DNA from: Kribbella sandramycini
GTDB lineage: Bacteria; Actinomycetota; Actinomycetes; Propionibacteriales; Kribbellaceae
Length of the DNA: 64,000 nucleotides
Reading direction: 5' to 3'
NCBI RefSeq assembly: GCF_013131805.1
Contig: NZ_JABJRC010000001.1
Coordinates: 1,302,001-1,366,000 of the forward strand
How positions within the stretch are numbered: the stretch's first letter is position 1; every line of letters begins with the position of its first letter. The notes under the pieces are model-generated. The model worked only from the letters and a program-made list of their open reading frames with translations. It did not search any database and was not told the DNA's origin. Below are positions 42,164 to 48,647 of the stretch, piece after piece. A program made the position numbers and the translations under genes.

Positions 42164-42878
42164 ACCGCAGGGCCTTGGCGGCCCGGGTCGGGACGGGGTC
42201 GGCCCAGTTCGCCGAGTAGTTGGCGCTGGTGCAGAGCGAGCGCGTCTCGAGTTTGTCGACGTAGACGATGCCGCTCAGGTGATCGGTCTCGTGCTGGACG
42301 ATCCGGGCCTGCCAGCCGTCGAAGGTCTTGCGGTGCTTGCGACCGGCCGGGTCGAGATAGGTGGCGTGCACGCTGAAGTAGCGGTTCACGACGCCGGTGT
42401 AGCCGGGCATGCTCAGGCAGCCCTCGTAGAACCCGCGGCGCTTCCCGCTCGCCGCCCGGTAGACCGGGTTGATCGCGGCGAAGAACTCCAGCGGGTAGCG
42501 GTGCCGGGCCTCGACGATCTCCGGCGGCACCGGGAACTGGTCCTCCAGGACGGCGATCTGCACCGGTACGCCGATCTGCGGCGCGGCCACGCCGACGCCC
42601 GGGGCCTTGGTCATCGTCCGGCGCATCAGCGCGACGAACTCGGCCAGGACGGCGTCGTCGACCTGCCCGTCGAACGGCTCGGCGGTCTGCCGCAGCACCT
42701 GGTCGCCGAGGGACACGATCGGCGCGACGCCGTCCCCGGCGTACTTCTCGACGAGCTCCTCGATCAGGTCCTTGACGTTGCTCATGGTTCGGGTGCCAAC
42801 TCCTGAGGCAGTGGGGGCGGAGGCGGCGAGCGGGACCGCCGCCGCGCCGGTCAGCAAGGTACGCCGGGTGATTCCCAT
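42150..42878 (-). CDS. Peptide deformylase-like protein with an export-type leader
   Basis: A 242-residue protein containing all three deformylase motifs: GVGVAAPQIG, EGCLSMPG with the metal cysteine, and QHETDHLSG with the metal histidines and catalytic glutamate. Unusually, the frame begins with ITRRTLLTGAAAVPLAASAP, a Tat-type signal. ATG 42878 lies 9 nt after the histidine kinase stop. An internal ATG at 42785 (MSNVKD) would remove the leader but has no ribosome-binding site. Deformylation is a cytoplasmic task, so an exported copy would need another substrate. Confidence 0.85.
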   Translation of the reverse strand: MGITRRTLLTGAAAVPLAASAPTASGVGTRTMSNVKDLIEELVEKYAGDGVAPIVSLGDQVLRQTAEPFDGQVDDAVLAEFVALMRRTMTKAPGVGVAAPQIGVPVQIAVLEDQFPVPPEIVEARHRYPLEFFAAINPVYRAASGKRRGFYEGCLSMPGYTGVVNRYFSVHATYLDPAGRKHRKTFDGWQARIVQHETDHLSGIVYVDKLETRSLCTSANYSANWADPVPTRAAKALRFKLD

Positions 42879-42886
42879 GCGGATAT

Positions 42887-44359
42887 TCAACCCTGTCGGG
42901 GGGCGGTCGGCAGCTCGAGATCGAAGGACGCGCCGCCGGCCGGCGCGGCCGACACGGACAGCGTGCCGTCGTGGGAATGCGCCAGGTCGCGCGCGATCGC
43001 CAGCCCGAGCCCGGCGCCGCCTTCGTCCCGGCTACGCGCGTCGTCGAGCCGGACGAACCGCTCGAAGATCCGCTCCCGATCGGCCTCGGGCACGCCGGGG
43101 CCGTCGTCCTGCACGCTGACGAAGGCCCGGTCGCCGGCCGCGCGGACCAGGACCCGAATCTCCTGCTGGGCGTGCCGTTCTGCGTTGTCGAGCAGGTTGC
43201 CGAAAACGCGGGCGAGTCTGGCTTTGTTGCCCAGTACAACGGGCTCGTCGTGGATGTCGAGGGTGACGTTACGCCCGGCGGTCTGCTCGCGGACGAGCTC
43301 GGCGAGCGCGATCCGCTGCGGCTCGGGGTGATCACCGGCGTCCAAACGGGCCAGGAGCAACAGATCGGCCGCGAGGTGCTGCAGCCGGACGGTGTCGGCG
43401 ATCAGCTCGTCGAGCTCGAGCAGCTCGGGGTGCGCGGCGGCGACCTCGAGCTGTGTTCGCAGGGAGGCGATCGGGCTGCGCAGTTCGTGCGACGCGTCGG
43501 CGACGAAGCCGCGCTGCCGTGCAACTGAGGTCTCCAGGGCCGTCAGCGTGTCGTTCGTCGTCCGGGCCAGGCGGGCGACCTCGTCGCGCGAGTCGGGGAC
43601 CGGGACGCGTCGGCGCAGATCGCGCGCGGCGGTGATCCCGGCCAGCTCGGCGCGGATCGCCTCGACCGGCGCCAGGGCGCGGCGGGTGACGAACCAGGTG
43701 ACCGCGGCAACGACCGCGAGCAGCAGCGGGAGGCCGATCAACAGGGCCCGGCTGACGGTGTCGACGGCGTCCCGGGCGGTCGCCAGCTCGGCGCCGGCCT
43801 GGACTGTTGCCTCACCACCGTTGTTCGGCAAGGTGACCTTGACCGTGGCGAAGCGGAACTCGGCGGTGCGGCCGTCGACGGTCGCCGGACCGGTCGAGTA
43901 CGACGCGTCGCCGTCGGCCACCCGGCCGGCCGGGGGTGTGGGAGTGTCGTTGCCGCGACCGTCGCTGTCGTCGGGGTCGTCCGGATCGTCGTCGCCGTCG
44001 TCGTCGGGGGTTGCCGTCGGTTTGGGGGTCGGCGTGGGTTTTGGCGTCGGCTTGACGGTCGGCTTCGGGACCGTGGCGCCGTCGACCGCGGACAGCCCGT
44101 CGGTCGCGGCCACAACGTTGCCCTTGGCATCGGTGATCCGGACCGGGCGCTGCTCGTCGTCCAGGTCGAGGGCGGACGGCGCCGTCCCGGCGGCCAGCTG
44201 GGAGGCGAGCTGGCGGGCGGTCAGCTCGGCCTGGAGCTGGGCCTGGCTGGCCAGGTTCGACCGCAGCAGCAGGACGACGGCGAGGCCCGCGATCACCAGC
44301 GCGATCGCGACCACGGCCGTCGCGGCGACCGTCGTCCTGGTCCGGACGGAGCCGCGCAT
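42887..44359 (-). CDS. Sensor histidine kinase, OmpR-partner type, with Pro/Thr and Asp-rich extracellular insert
   Basis: A 490-residue kinase. Transmembrane helices lie at about 11-33 and 205-224. The extracellular sensor contains a TPKPTPTPKP-type linker (98-118), an Asp-rich stretch DDDGDDDPDDPDDSDG (119-134), and a following beta domain. After the HAMP region come the DHp motif FVADASHELRSPI with phospho-accepting H291 and the HATPase domain (DNAERH, DDGPGVPE, GLGLAIARD). The acidic insert suggests binding of cations or a cationic peptide. Starts 1 nt after the response regulator stop. Confidence 0.93.
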   Translation of the reverse strand: MRGSVRTRTTVAATAVVAIALVIAGLAVVLLLRSNLASQAQLQAELTARQLASQLAAGTAPSALDLDDEQRPVRITDAKGNVVAATDGLSAVDGATVPKPTVKPTPKPTPTPKPTATPDDDGDDDPDDPDDSDGRGNDTPTPPAGRVADGDASYSTGPATVDGRTAEFRFATVKVTLPNNGGEATVQAGAELATARDAVDTVSRALLIGLPLLLAVVAAVTWFVTRRALAPVEAIRAELAGITAARDLRRRVPVPDSRDEVARLARTTNDTLTALETSVARQRGFVADASHELRSPIASLRTQLEVAAAHPELLELDELIADTVRLQHLAADLLLLARLDAGDHPEPQRIALAELVREQTAGRNVTLDIHDEPVVLGNKARLARVFGNLLDNAERHAQQEIRVLVRAAGDRAFVSVQDDGPGVPEADRERIFERFVRLDDARSRDEGGAGLGLAIARDLAHSHDGTLSVSAAPAGGASFDLELPTAPRQG

Positions 44360-44360
44360 G

Positions 44361-45038
44361 TCAGCCGCCGTCCCGGGCGAGGCGGTAGCCGGCGCCGCGG
44401 ACGGTGGTGATCGCCTTCCGGCCGAAGGGCGCGTCGAGTTTGCGGCGCAGGGCGCTCACGTAGACCTCGATGATGTTCGGGTCGCCGTCGTACGCCGCGT
44501 CCCAGACCTGGTCGAGGATCTGGGTCTTGGAGACCACCTGACCGGCGTTGGTCGCGAGGTGTTCGAGGACGGCGTACTCCTTCGCGGTCAGCTCGATCTC
44601 GTCGTCGCCGCGGAAGACGCGGCGCGCGGCCGGGTCGACGCGCAGGTCGCCGAGCTCGATCGCGGGCTGGGCGCCCCGCGTCCGGCGGCGGAGCAGGGCG
44701 CGGATGCGGGCCAGCAGGACGACGTACGAGAACGGTTTGGTCAGGTAGTCGTCGGCGCCGGTGTCCAGGCCTTCGGCCTCGTCGAACTCGCCGTCCTTCG
44801 CGGTCAGCATCAGGATCGGGGTCTCGTCGCCGGCGGCCCGCAGGTCGGCGCAGACGCGGTAGCCGTTCCGGCCGGGGAGCATGATGTCGAGCAGGATCAG
44901 GTCGTAGCCGCCGCCCAGGGCGCGGTCGAGCCCGGTGAGCCCGTCGTACGCGACGTCCACCACGAACCCTTCGGCGGTCAGCCCCTTCGCCAGCGAGCCG
45001 GCCAGCCGTTTCTCGTCCTCGACGATCAGCAACCGCAT
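44361..45038 (-). CDS. OmpR/PhoB-family response regulator
   Basis: A 225-residue regulator with receiver domain (phospho-accepting D51 in LILLDIMLPGRNG, K in LTKPFSY) and a C-terminal winged helix (LTAKEYAVLEHLATNAGQVV, ITTVRGAGYRLA). Start MRLLIVEDEK at 45038; the longer open frame covers the intergenic operator. It heads the operon regulator-kinase-deformylase and faces a PepSY gene across direct repeats that are its probable binding site. Confidence 0.95.
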   Translation of the reverse strand: MRLLIVEDEKRLAGSLAKGLTAEGFVVDVAYDGLTGLDRALGGGYDLILLDIMLPGRNGYRVCADLRAAGDETPILMLTAKDGEFDEAEGLDTGADDYLTKPFSYVVLLARIRALLRRRTRGAQPAIELGDLRVDPAARRVFRGDDEIELTAKEYAVLEHLATNAGQVVSKTQILDQVWDAAYDGDPNIIEVYVSALRRKLDAPFGRKAITTVRGAGYRLARDGG

Positions 45039-45059
45039 GCCCCCAGCCTGCCAGACCCA

Positions 45060-45098
45060 CCTGAAGCCCGCTTCAGGTTGCTTCAGGACCGCTTCAGG
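45060..45098. promoter_or_regulatory. OmpR-type operator: GCTTCAGG repeats at helical spacing
   Basis: GCTTCAGG occurs at 45070-45077, 45080-45087 and 45091-45098 and inverted (CCTGAAGC) at 45060-45067. The 10- and 11-bp spacing places the copies on one face of DNA, as for OmpR/PhoB-family dimers. It lies between the response regulator gene and the PepSY gene and could control both. Confidence 0.75.
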
Positions 45099-45153
45099 GT
45101 GGGTCGGCACTGTGGTGGTCGTAGCAGTTGATCCCCGATCGAAAGGCAGTCCG

Positions 45154-45516
45154 ATGAAACGCCTGGTTCTGACTCTCACCGCCGCCGCCGCGCTGACCGC
45201 CGGGGGCGTCGCCACCGCGTACGCCGTCCAGTCGGACGACGACCGCCCGGCCAACGGGACCACCACCGCGGCGCAGGCCGTCCCGACCGGCTCGCTGACC
45301 GCGGCCAAGGCCGTCGAGCAGGCGCTCAAGGACGTGCCCGGCGGCGTCGTCACCGACGTCGACTGGGACGACACCAAGTGGGAACTCGACGTGCACACCA
45401 AAGCCGGCTGGCGCGAGCTGTCCTACGACCCCAACGGCAAGCTCCTCAGCAACCGCGCCGACACCCCCTCCGACGACCACCGCGACGACCACGACGACCG
45501 CGGCGACGACGACTGA
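45154..45516 (+). CDS. Secreted PepSY-domain protein with His/Asp-rich tail
   Basis: A 120-residue exported protein: signal peptide (1-24, ending TAYA), then one PepSY domain (LTAAKAVEQALKDVPGGVVT, VDWDDTKWELDVHTKAGW) and the tail DDHRDDHDDRGDDD. PepSY domains often inhibit proteases or sit beside two-component systems as sensors. The acidic, His-containing tail resembles the Asp-rich insert of the neighbouring kinase and may bind metal. Divergent from the two-component operon and probably its target. Followed by a strong terminator. Confidence 0.85.
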   Translation: MKRLVLTLTAAAALTAGGVATAYAVQSDDDRPANGTTTAAQAVPTGSLTAAKAVEQALKDVPGGVVTDVDWDDTKWELDVHTKAGWRELSYDPNGKLLSNRADTPSDDHRDDHDDRGDDD

Positions 45517-45536
45517 TCCTTCCTGAACCCCCTCCT

Positions 45537-45572
45537 GGACGAGCCGGCCGCCCCTCCGCGGCCGGCTCGTCC
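45537..45572 (+). terminator. Terminator after the PepSY gene
   Basis: A perfect 15-bp stem (GGACGAGCCGGCCGC and its complement) with a 6-nt loop, 20 nt after the PepSY stop. Confidence 0.85.
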
Positions 45573-45788
45573 GGCTCCAGCAAGAAGCAGCAGCACCGCC
45601 CGCGCCCTCCCAGCCACCCCTCGCCCCCACCCCCCTCGCCCCCACACCCTCCCCGCACCACCGCCCCCCTCACCCTCCCCGCACCGGCGCGGCTCCCCCA
45701 CCTCCCTTCGTCTTTCCTTCCCTTCTCCGCTCGCCCGCAGGGCGAGACGCGGTCAGCCGGCGAACCTGGGGCGGATATCGTTTGCCAG
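45573..45788. other. C-rich low-complexity intergenic stretch
   Basis: About 150 nt here are nearly pure pyrimidine-rich CCCTC/CACCC repeats before the MFS gene. No gene is recognised. The complementary strand has G runs able to form quadruplexes. A TATCGT at 45776-45781, 7 nt before GTG 45789, may be a -10 element for a leaderless MFS transcript. Confidence 0.5.
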
Positions 45789-46997
45789 GTGTTCGACCGG
45801 CCCGAGTCCGCGCTGCAGATCGTCGTCCGGTCGCCTTTCTACCGGGCGGCGTTCGCGTCGTTGCTGATCGCCGGGATCGGGATGTCGGCGGCGACCCCGC
45901 AGCTGACGCTCTATCTGGTCCGCGATCTTGGGACGCCGCTCCCGGTGGCCGGTTTGTACTACGTCACCAACCTGGCCGCGCCTGTCGCCGGTTATCTGCT
46001 CGGCCGGCTCTCCGACCGCGGCGCCGACCGGCTGCTCTGGCTCCGGATCTGCGCCGTCGTCGGCACCCTCGGCTGGCTCGGGATGGCCGCGTCGAACGCC
46101 GTCTGGCAGCCGTTCGTGATCAGCACCGTCGTCCTGAGTATCGGCGGCGGCGCGATGGCGCAGTTGTTCGCCGCCTGCCGCGACGAGCTCAGCCGGCATC
46201 CGACCAAGGTCGACAACCGCGTCGTCGCCGCCGTCCGGATGGCCTTCACGATCGGCTGGATGCTCGGCCCGGTGCTGGGCGCCTGGTTCGGCGGCGTCTT
46301 CGGCCTCCGCGCGCTGCTCGTCGCGACCGCGGTCTGCGTGTTCGCCCAGATCATCCCCTTCGGCCGGATGCGCATCGAGCGCTACCAGAACCCGGCCCAC
46401 GACCTGCGCCCGCACGACCGCCGCGAGCTGACCCGCATGCTCCCGCTGCTCGCCTTCACCGCGGTCTGCGTGCTCGCGATGACCGGGGACACCATCAAGT
46501 TCGGCTACCTGCCGATCTACATGGCCGACGACCTGCACATCTCCGACTCGGTCCGCGGCGCGGTGATCGGCATCCAGCCGCTGATCGAACTGCTGATGCT
46601 GCCCGCCGTCGCCCGTCTCGCCGACCGGTACGGCGGCCTCCCCGTGATGACCGGCGGCGCCGCCCTCGGCCTGGCCGGCAACCTCGCCTACGCCACCAGC
46701 ACCGGCGTCGGCATGCTCTTCCTCGGCCAGATCCTGACCGCCGGCCTCTGGGCCTGCGTCGGCGCGATCGGCGTCTCGATCGCCCAGGACCTCTTCCCCC
46801 AAGGCGTCGGCACCGCCTCCGGCGTCTTCCTCGGCGCCATCCCCATCGGCTCCGCCATCGGCGGCGCGATCGGCGGCCTCGGCGTCGCCGCCATCGGTCT
46901 CCCCCAAGTCTTCTTCGTCCCCGCCACCCTCACCGCCCTCGCCATCCCCGGCTTCATCGCCCTCAGCCTCCACGTCCGCCCCACCCAGCACACCTGA
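45789..46997 (+). CDS. MFS transporter, sugar efflux (Set)-like
   Basis: A 402-residue transporter with twelve predicted hydrophobic segments. The first is FYRAAFASLLIAGIGMSAAT, the loop 2-3 motif is GRLSDRGADRLLW and loop 8-9 has ARLADRYGG. The start of TM1 with ATPQLTLYLVRDLG resembles the sugar efflux transporter (SetA/SetB) family, which exports sugars or sugar analogues. The GTG has no clear ribosome-binding site and may be leaderless. Substrate not known. Confidence 0.85.
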   Translation: MFDRPESALQIVVRSPFYRAAFASLLIAGIGMSAATPQLTLYLVRDLGTPLPVAGLYYVTNLAAPVAGYLLGRLSDRGADRLLWLRICAVVGTLGWLGMAASNAVWQPFVISTVVLSIGGGAMAQLFAACRDELSRHPTKVDNRVVAAVRMAFTIGWMLGPVLGAWFGGVFGLRALLVATAVCVFAQIIPFGRMRIERYQNPAHDLRPHDRRELTRMLPLLAFTAVCVLAMTGDTIKFGYLPIYMADDLHISDSVRGAVIGIQPLIELLMLPAVARLADRYGGLPVMTGGAALGLAGNLAYATSTGVGMLFLGQILTAGLWACVGAIGVSIAQDLFPQGVGTASGVFLGAIPIGSAIGGAIGGLGVAAIGLPQVFFVPATLTALAIPGFIALSLHVRPTQHT

Positions 46998-47016
46998 ACC
47001 CCCGGGTTCGTCGGGT

Positions 47017-47044
47017 GGGTCAGGCGTTGTAGCCGCCGTGGGCG
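47017..47044 (-). repeat. Copy 1 of a 28-bp direct repeat (SDR C-terminal coding end)
   Basis: Identical to 47352-47379. Read on the minus strand it encodes AHGGYNA and stop, exactly the C terminus of the SDR protein, but it is detached from that gene by 335 nt. Confidence 0.85.
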
Positions 47045-47304
47045 ACGAGGCGGAGCGCCCGCCTGCGCCGGCGAGGACGGCGATCGTCGTGGGGATCTCC
47101 TGCCGTGCTCGGCCCGCCGCGGTGTGGCGACTCGGGCGGTGTCGCCGCCGTGGGCGTCGAGGACGAGCGGCCGCTTGCGTTGACGGGGGCAGCGAGCGCG
47201 GTGGGGATCTCGGGCGGGCCGGGCTCCGGCGGTAAGGGGGATGGGGTGCGTCGGGCGTTGTTGGTGCTAGGGCGCACGGTTGGGCTGGGTAGGGGGCGGG
47301 GACT

Positions 47305-47339
47305 CCGGGGGCCGACTGATGGAGCGAGTCGGCTCCCGG
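47305..47339 (-). terminator. Terminator after the SDR gene
   Basis: A 13-bp stem (CCGGGGGCCGACT against AGTCGGCTCCCGG, one G-T pair) with a 9-nt loop, 16 nt after the SDR stop. Confidence 0.7.
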
Positions 47340-47351
47340 GGGCCGCCGACC

Positions 47352-47379
47352 GGGTCAGGCGTTGTAGCCGCCGTGGGCG
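47352..47379 (-). repeat. Copy 2 of the 28-bp direct repeat (within SDR 3' end)
   Basis: The in-gene copy, spanning the last codons and stop of the SDR gene at 47355. Confidence 0.85.
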
Positions 47380-48110
47380 TCCAGGACGGCGCCGGTGATG
47401 TAGGTGGCGGTGGGGCCGGTGAGGAAGGCGATGGCGGCGGCTATCTCGTCGGGGTGGCCGGGGCGTTGGAGGGCGAGGGAGGAGAGGAGGGCTTGGAGGG
47501 TTTCGGGGTTGGGGGGTTGCATGCCGCCTTCCATCAGGCCGGCTTCGACGACGTTCGCGGTGATGCCGCGGCGGCCCAGGTCGCGGGCGGCGCCGAGGGT
47601 GTAGCGCTCGATGCCGGACTTGGTGGCGGCGTAGTCGGCCACGCCGGGGACGCCGACGCGGGTGCCGAGGCCGGAGCTGATCGTGACGATCCGGCCGTGG
47701 TCGCGCAGGACGCGGGCGGCGGCGCGGGTCACGGCGATCACGCCGAGGTAGTTGGTCGCGTGCATTCGGTCCAGCGCGGCGGTGTCGACGTCGGGGTCGT
47801 CGATCGTGCGGCCCTGCTCGACCCCGATCGCGGCGTTGTTGACCAGGATGTCGAGCCCGCCGTACTCCTGAACGACATCGGCGATCAGCCGCGGCGCCTG
47901 CGCGGTATCGGCCTGGTCGGACCGGATGGCGATCGCGCGCCCACCGGCCGCCTGCACCTCGTCGACGACGGCTTTCGCCCTCACCTCGGAGCTGACGTAG
48001 CTGAACGCGACGTCCGCCCCCTGCGCGGCGAGCAGCCGGACGGTCGATCGGCCGAGCCCCCGCGAGCCCCCGGTGACCAGCGCGACCTTGCCTGCGAGCG
48101 GCTTGTCCAT
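47355..48110 (-). CDS. SDR family oxidoreductase (FabG-like)
   Basis: A 251-residue classical SDR: VALVTGGSRGLGRSTVRLL, ILVNNAAIG, IVTISSGLG with the catalytic serine, and VADYAATKSGIERY with tyrosine and lysine. The C-terminal AVLDAHGGYNA is family-typical. Substrate unknown. ATG 48110 follows AGGAAG. The Rrf2 gene is divergent, and two GTAAC-N7-GTTAC sites lie between, so the Rrf2 protein probably represses it. Confidence 0.92.
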   Translation of the reverse strand: MDKPLAGKVALVTGGSRGLGRSTVRLLAAQGADVAFSYVSSEVRAKAVVDEVQAAGGRAIAIRSDQADTAQAPRLIADVVQEYGGLDILVNNAAIGVEQGRTIDDPDVDTAALDRMHATNYLGVIAVTRAAARVLRDHGRIVTISSGLGTRVGVPGVADYAATKSGIERYTLGAARDLGRRGITANVVEAGLMEGGMQPPNPETLQALLSSLALQRPGHPDEIAAAIAFLTGPTATYITGAVLDAHGGYNA

Positions 48111-48124
48111 GAACTTCCTCCATC

Positions 48125-48172
48125 GTAACTATTGTTGTTACATCAGATCTTGAGCGTAACAGCTTTAGTTAC
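48125..48172. promoter_or_regulatory. Two GTAAC-N7-GTTAC operators between SDR and Rrf2 genes
   Basis: Identical 17-bp dyads at 48125-48141 and 48156-48172, their starts 31 bp apart (three helical turns), in the 105-bp divergent region. The first lies 15 nt from the SDR start. The repetition and position make an Rrf2-family binding site likely. Confidence 0.75.
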
Positions 48173-48215
48173 AATTGCAACCGTCGTAACCTTGGCAGTT
48201 GCGAGAGGAAGAGTG

Positions 48216-48647
48216 ATGAGCGCAAACAGCAGGCTGACGATCGCGGCGCACGCGCTGGCCTGGATCGGGTTGTACCAGCGGCAGGGGCACCCGGTCGCGA
48301 CGTCCGAGCAGATCGCGGACAGCGCGAACACGAACCCGGTGGTGATCCGCCGCCTGCTCGGCGAGCTGCGCGCGGCCGGGCTGGTGGAGTCGCACCGCGG
48401 CGCCGGCGCCGGCTGGACGCTGACCCGCGAGCTGGCACAGATCACCCTGCTCGAGGTGTACGACGCCGTCGACACCGGCCCGCTGTTCGCGCTCCACCGC
48501 GGGACGCCCAACCAGGGCTGCGTGGTCGGCCACGGCATCCAGCCGGCCATGACGAACATCTACGCGGGCGTCGAGGAGACCGTCCGCGAAGAGCTCCGGA
48601 AGACGACCCTGGAGGACGTCCTCCAAGCAGTGTTAGCTGCTCGCTGA
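48216..48647 (+). CDS. Rrf2-family transcriptional regulator (YwnA/HypR-like)
   Basis: A 143-residue regulator. The winged helix has ATSEQIADSANTNPVVIRRL and the wing ESHRGAGAGWTL. The iron-sulphur cysteine cluster of IscR/NsrR is absent; a single cysteine in NQGCVVGHG suggests redox sensing as in HypR. Start MSANSR at 48216, with GAGAGG-type sequence upstream. It probably controls the divergent SDR through the paired operators and possibly itself. The 3' end overlaps the convergent YfhO-like gene by 15 nt. Confidence 0.92.
   Translation: MSANSRLTIAAHALAWIGLYQRQGHPVATSEQIADSANTNPVVIRRLLGELRAAGLVESHRGAGAGWTLTRELAQITLLEVYDAVDTGPLFALHRGTPNQGCVVGHGIQPAMTNIYAGVEETVREELRKTTLEDVLQAVLAAR

Larger units (their letters stand above)
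46998..47354. other. 357-bp gene-free stretch with fragments of the SDR gene end
   Basis: The stretch between the MFS stop and the SDR stop holds an exact 28-bp copy of the SDR 3' end (47017-47044), a shorter related piece near 47139-47165 (GCCGCCGTGGGCGTC), and the SDR terminator. It looks like decayed duplication of the downstream end of an SDR gene. No intact ORF is supported. Confidence 0.6.

Noticed and set aside
45573..45788. CRISPR-like or tandem repeat array in the C-rich stretch
   Set aside because: The CCCTC/CACCC runs are irregular, without fixed repeat and spacer lengths.
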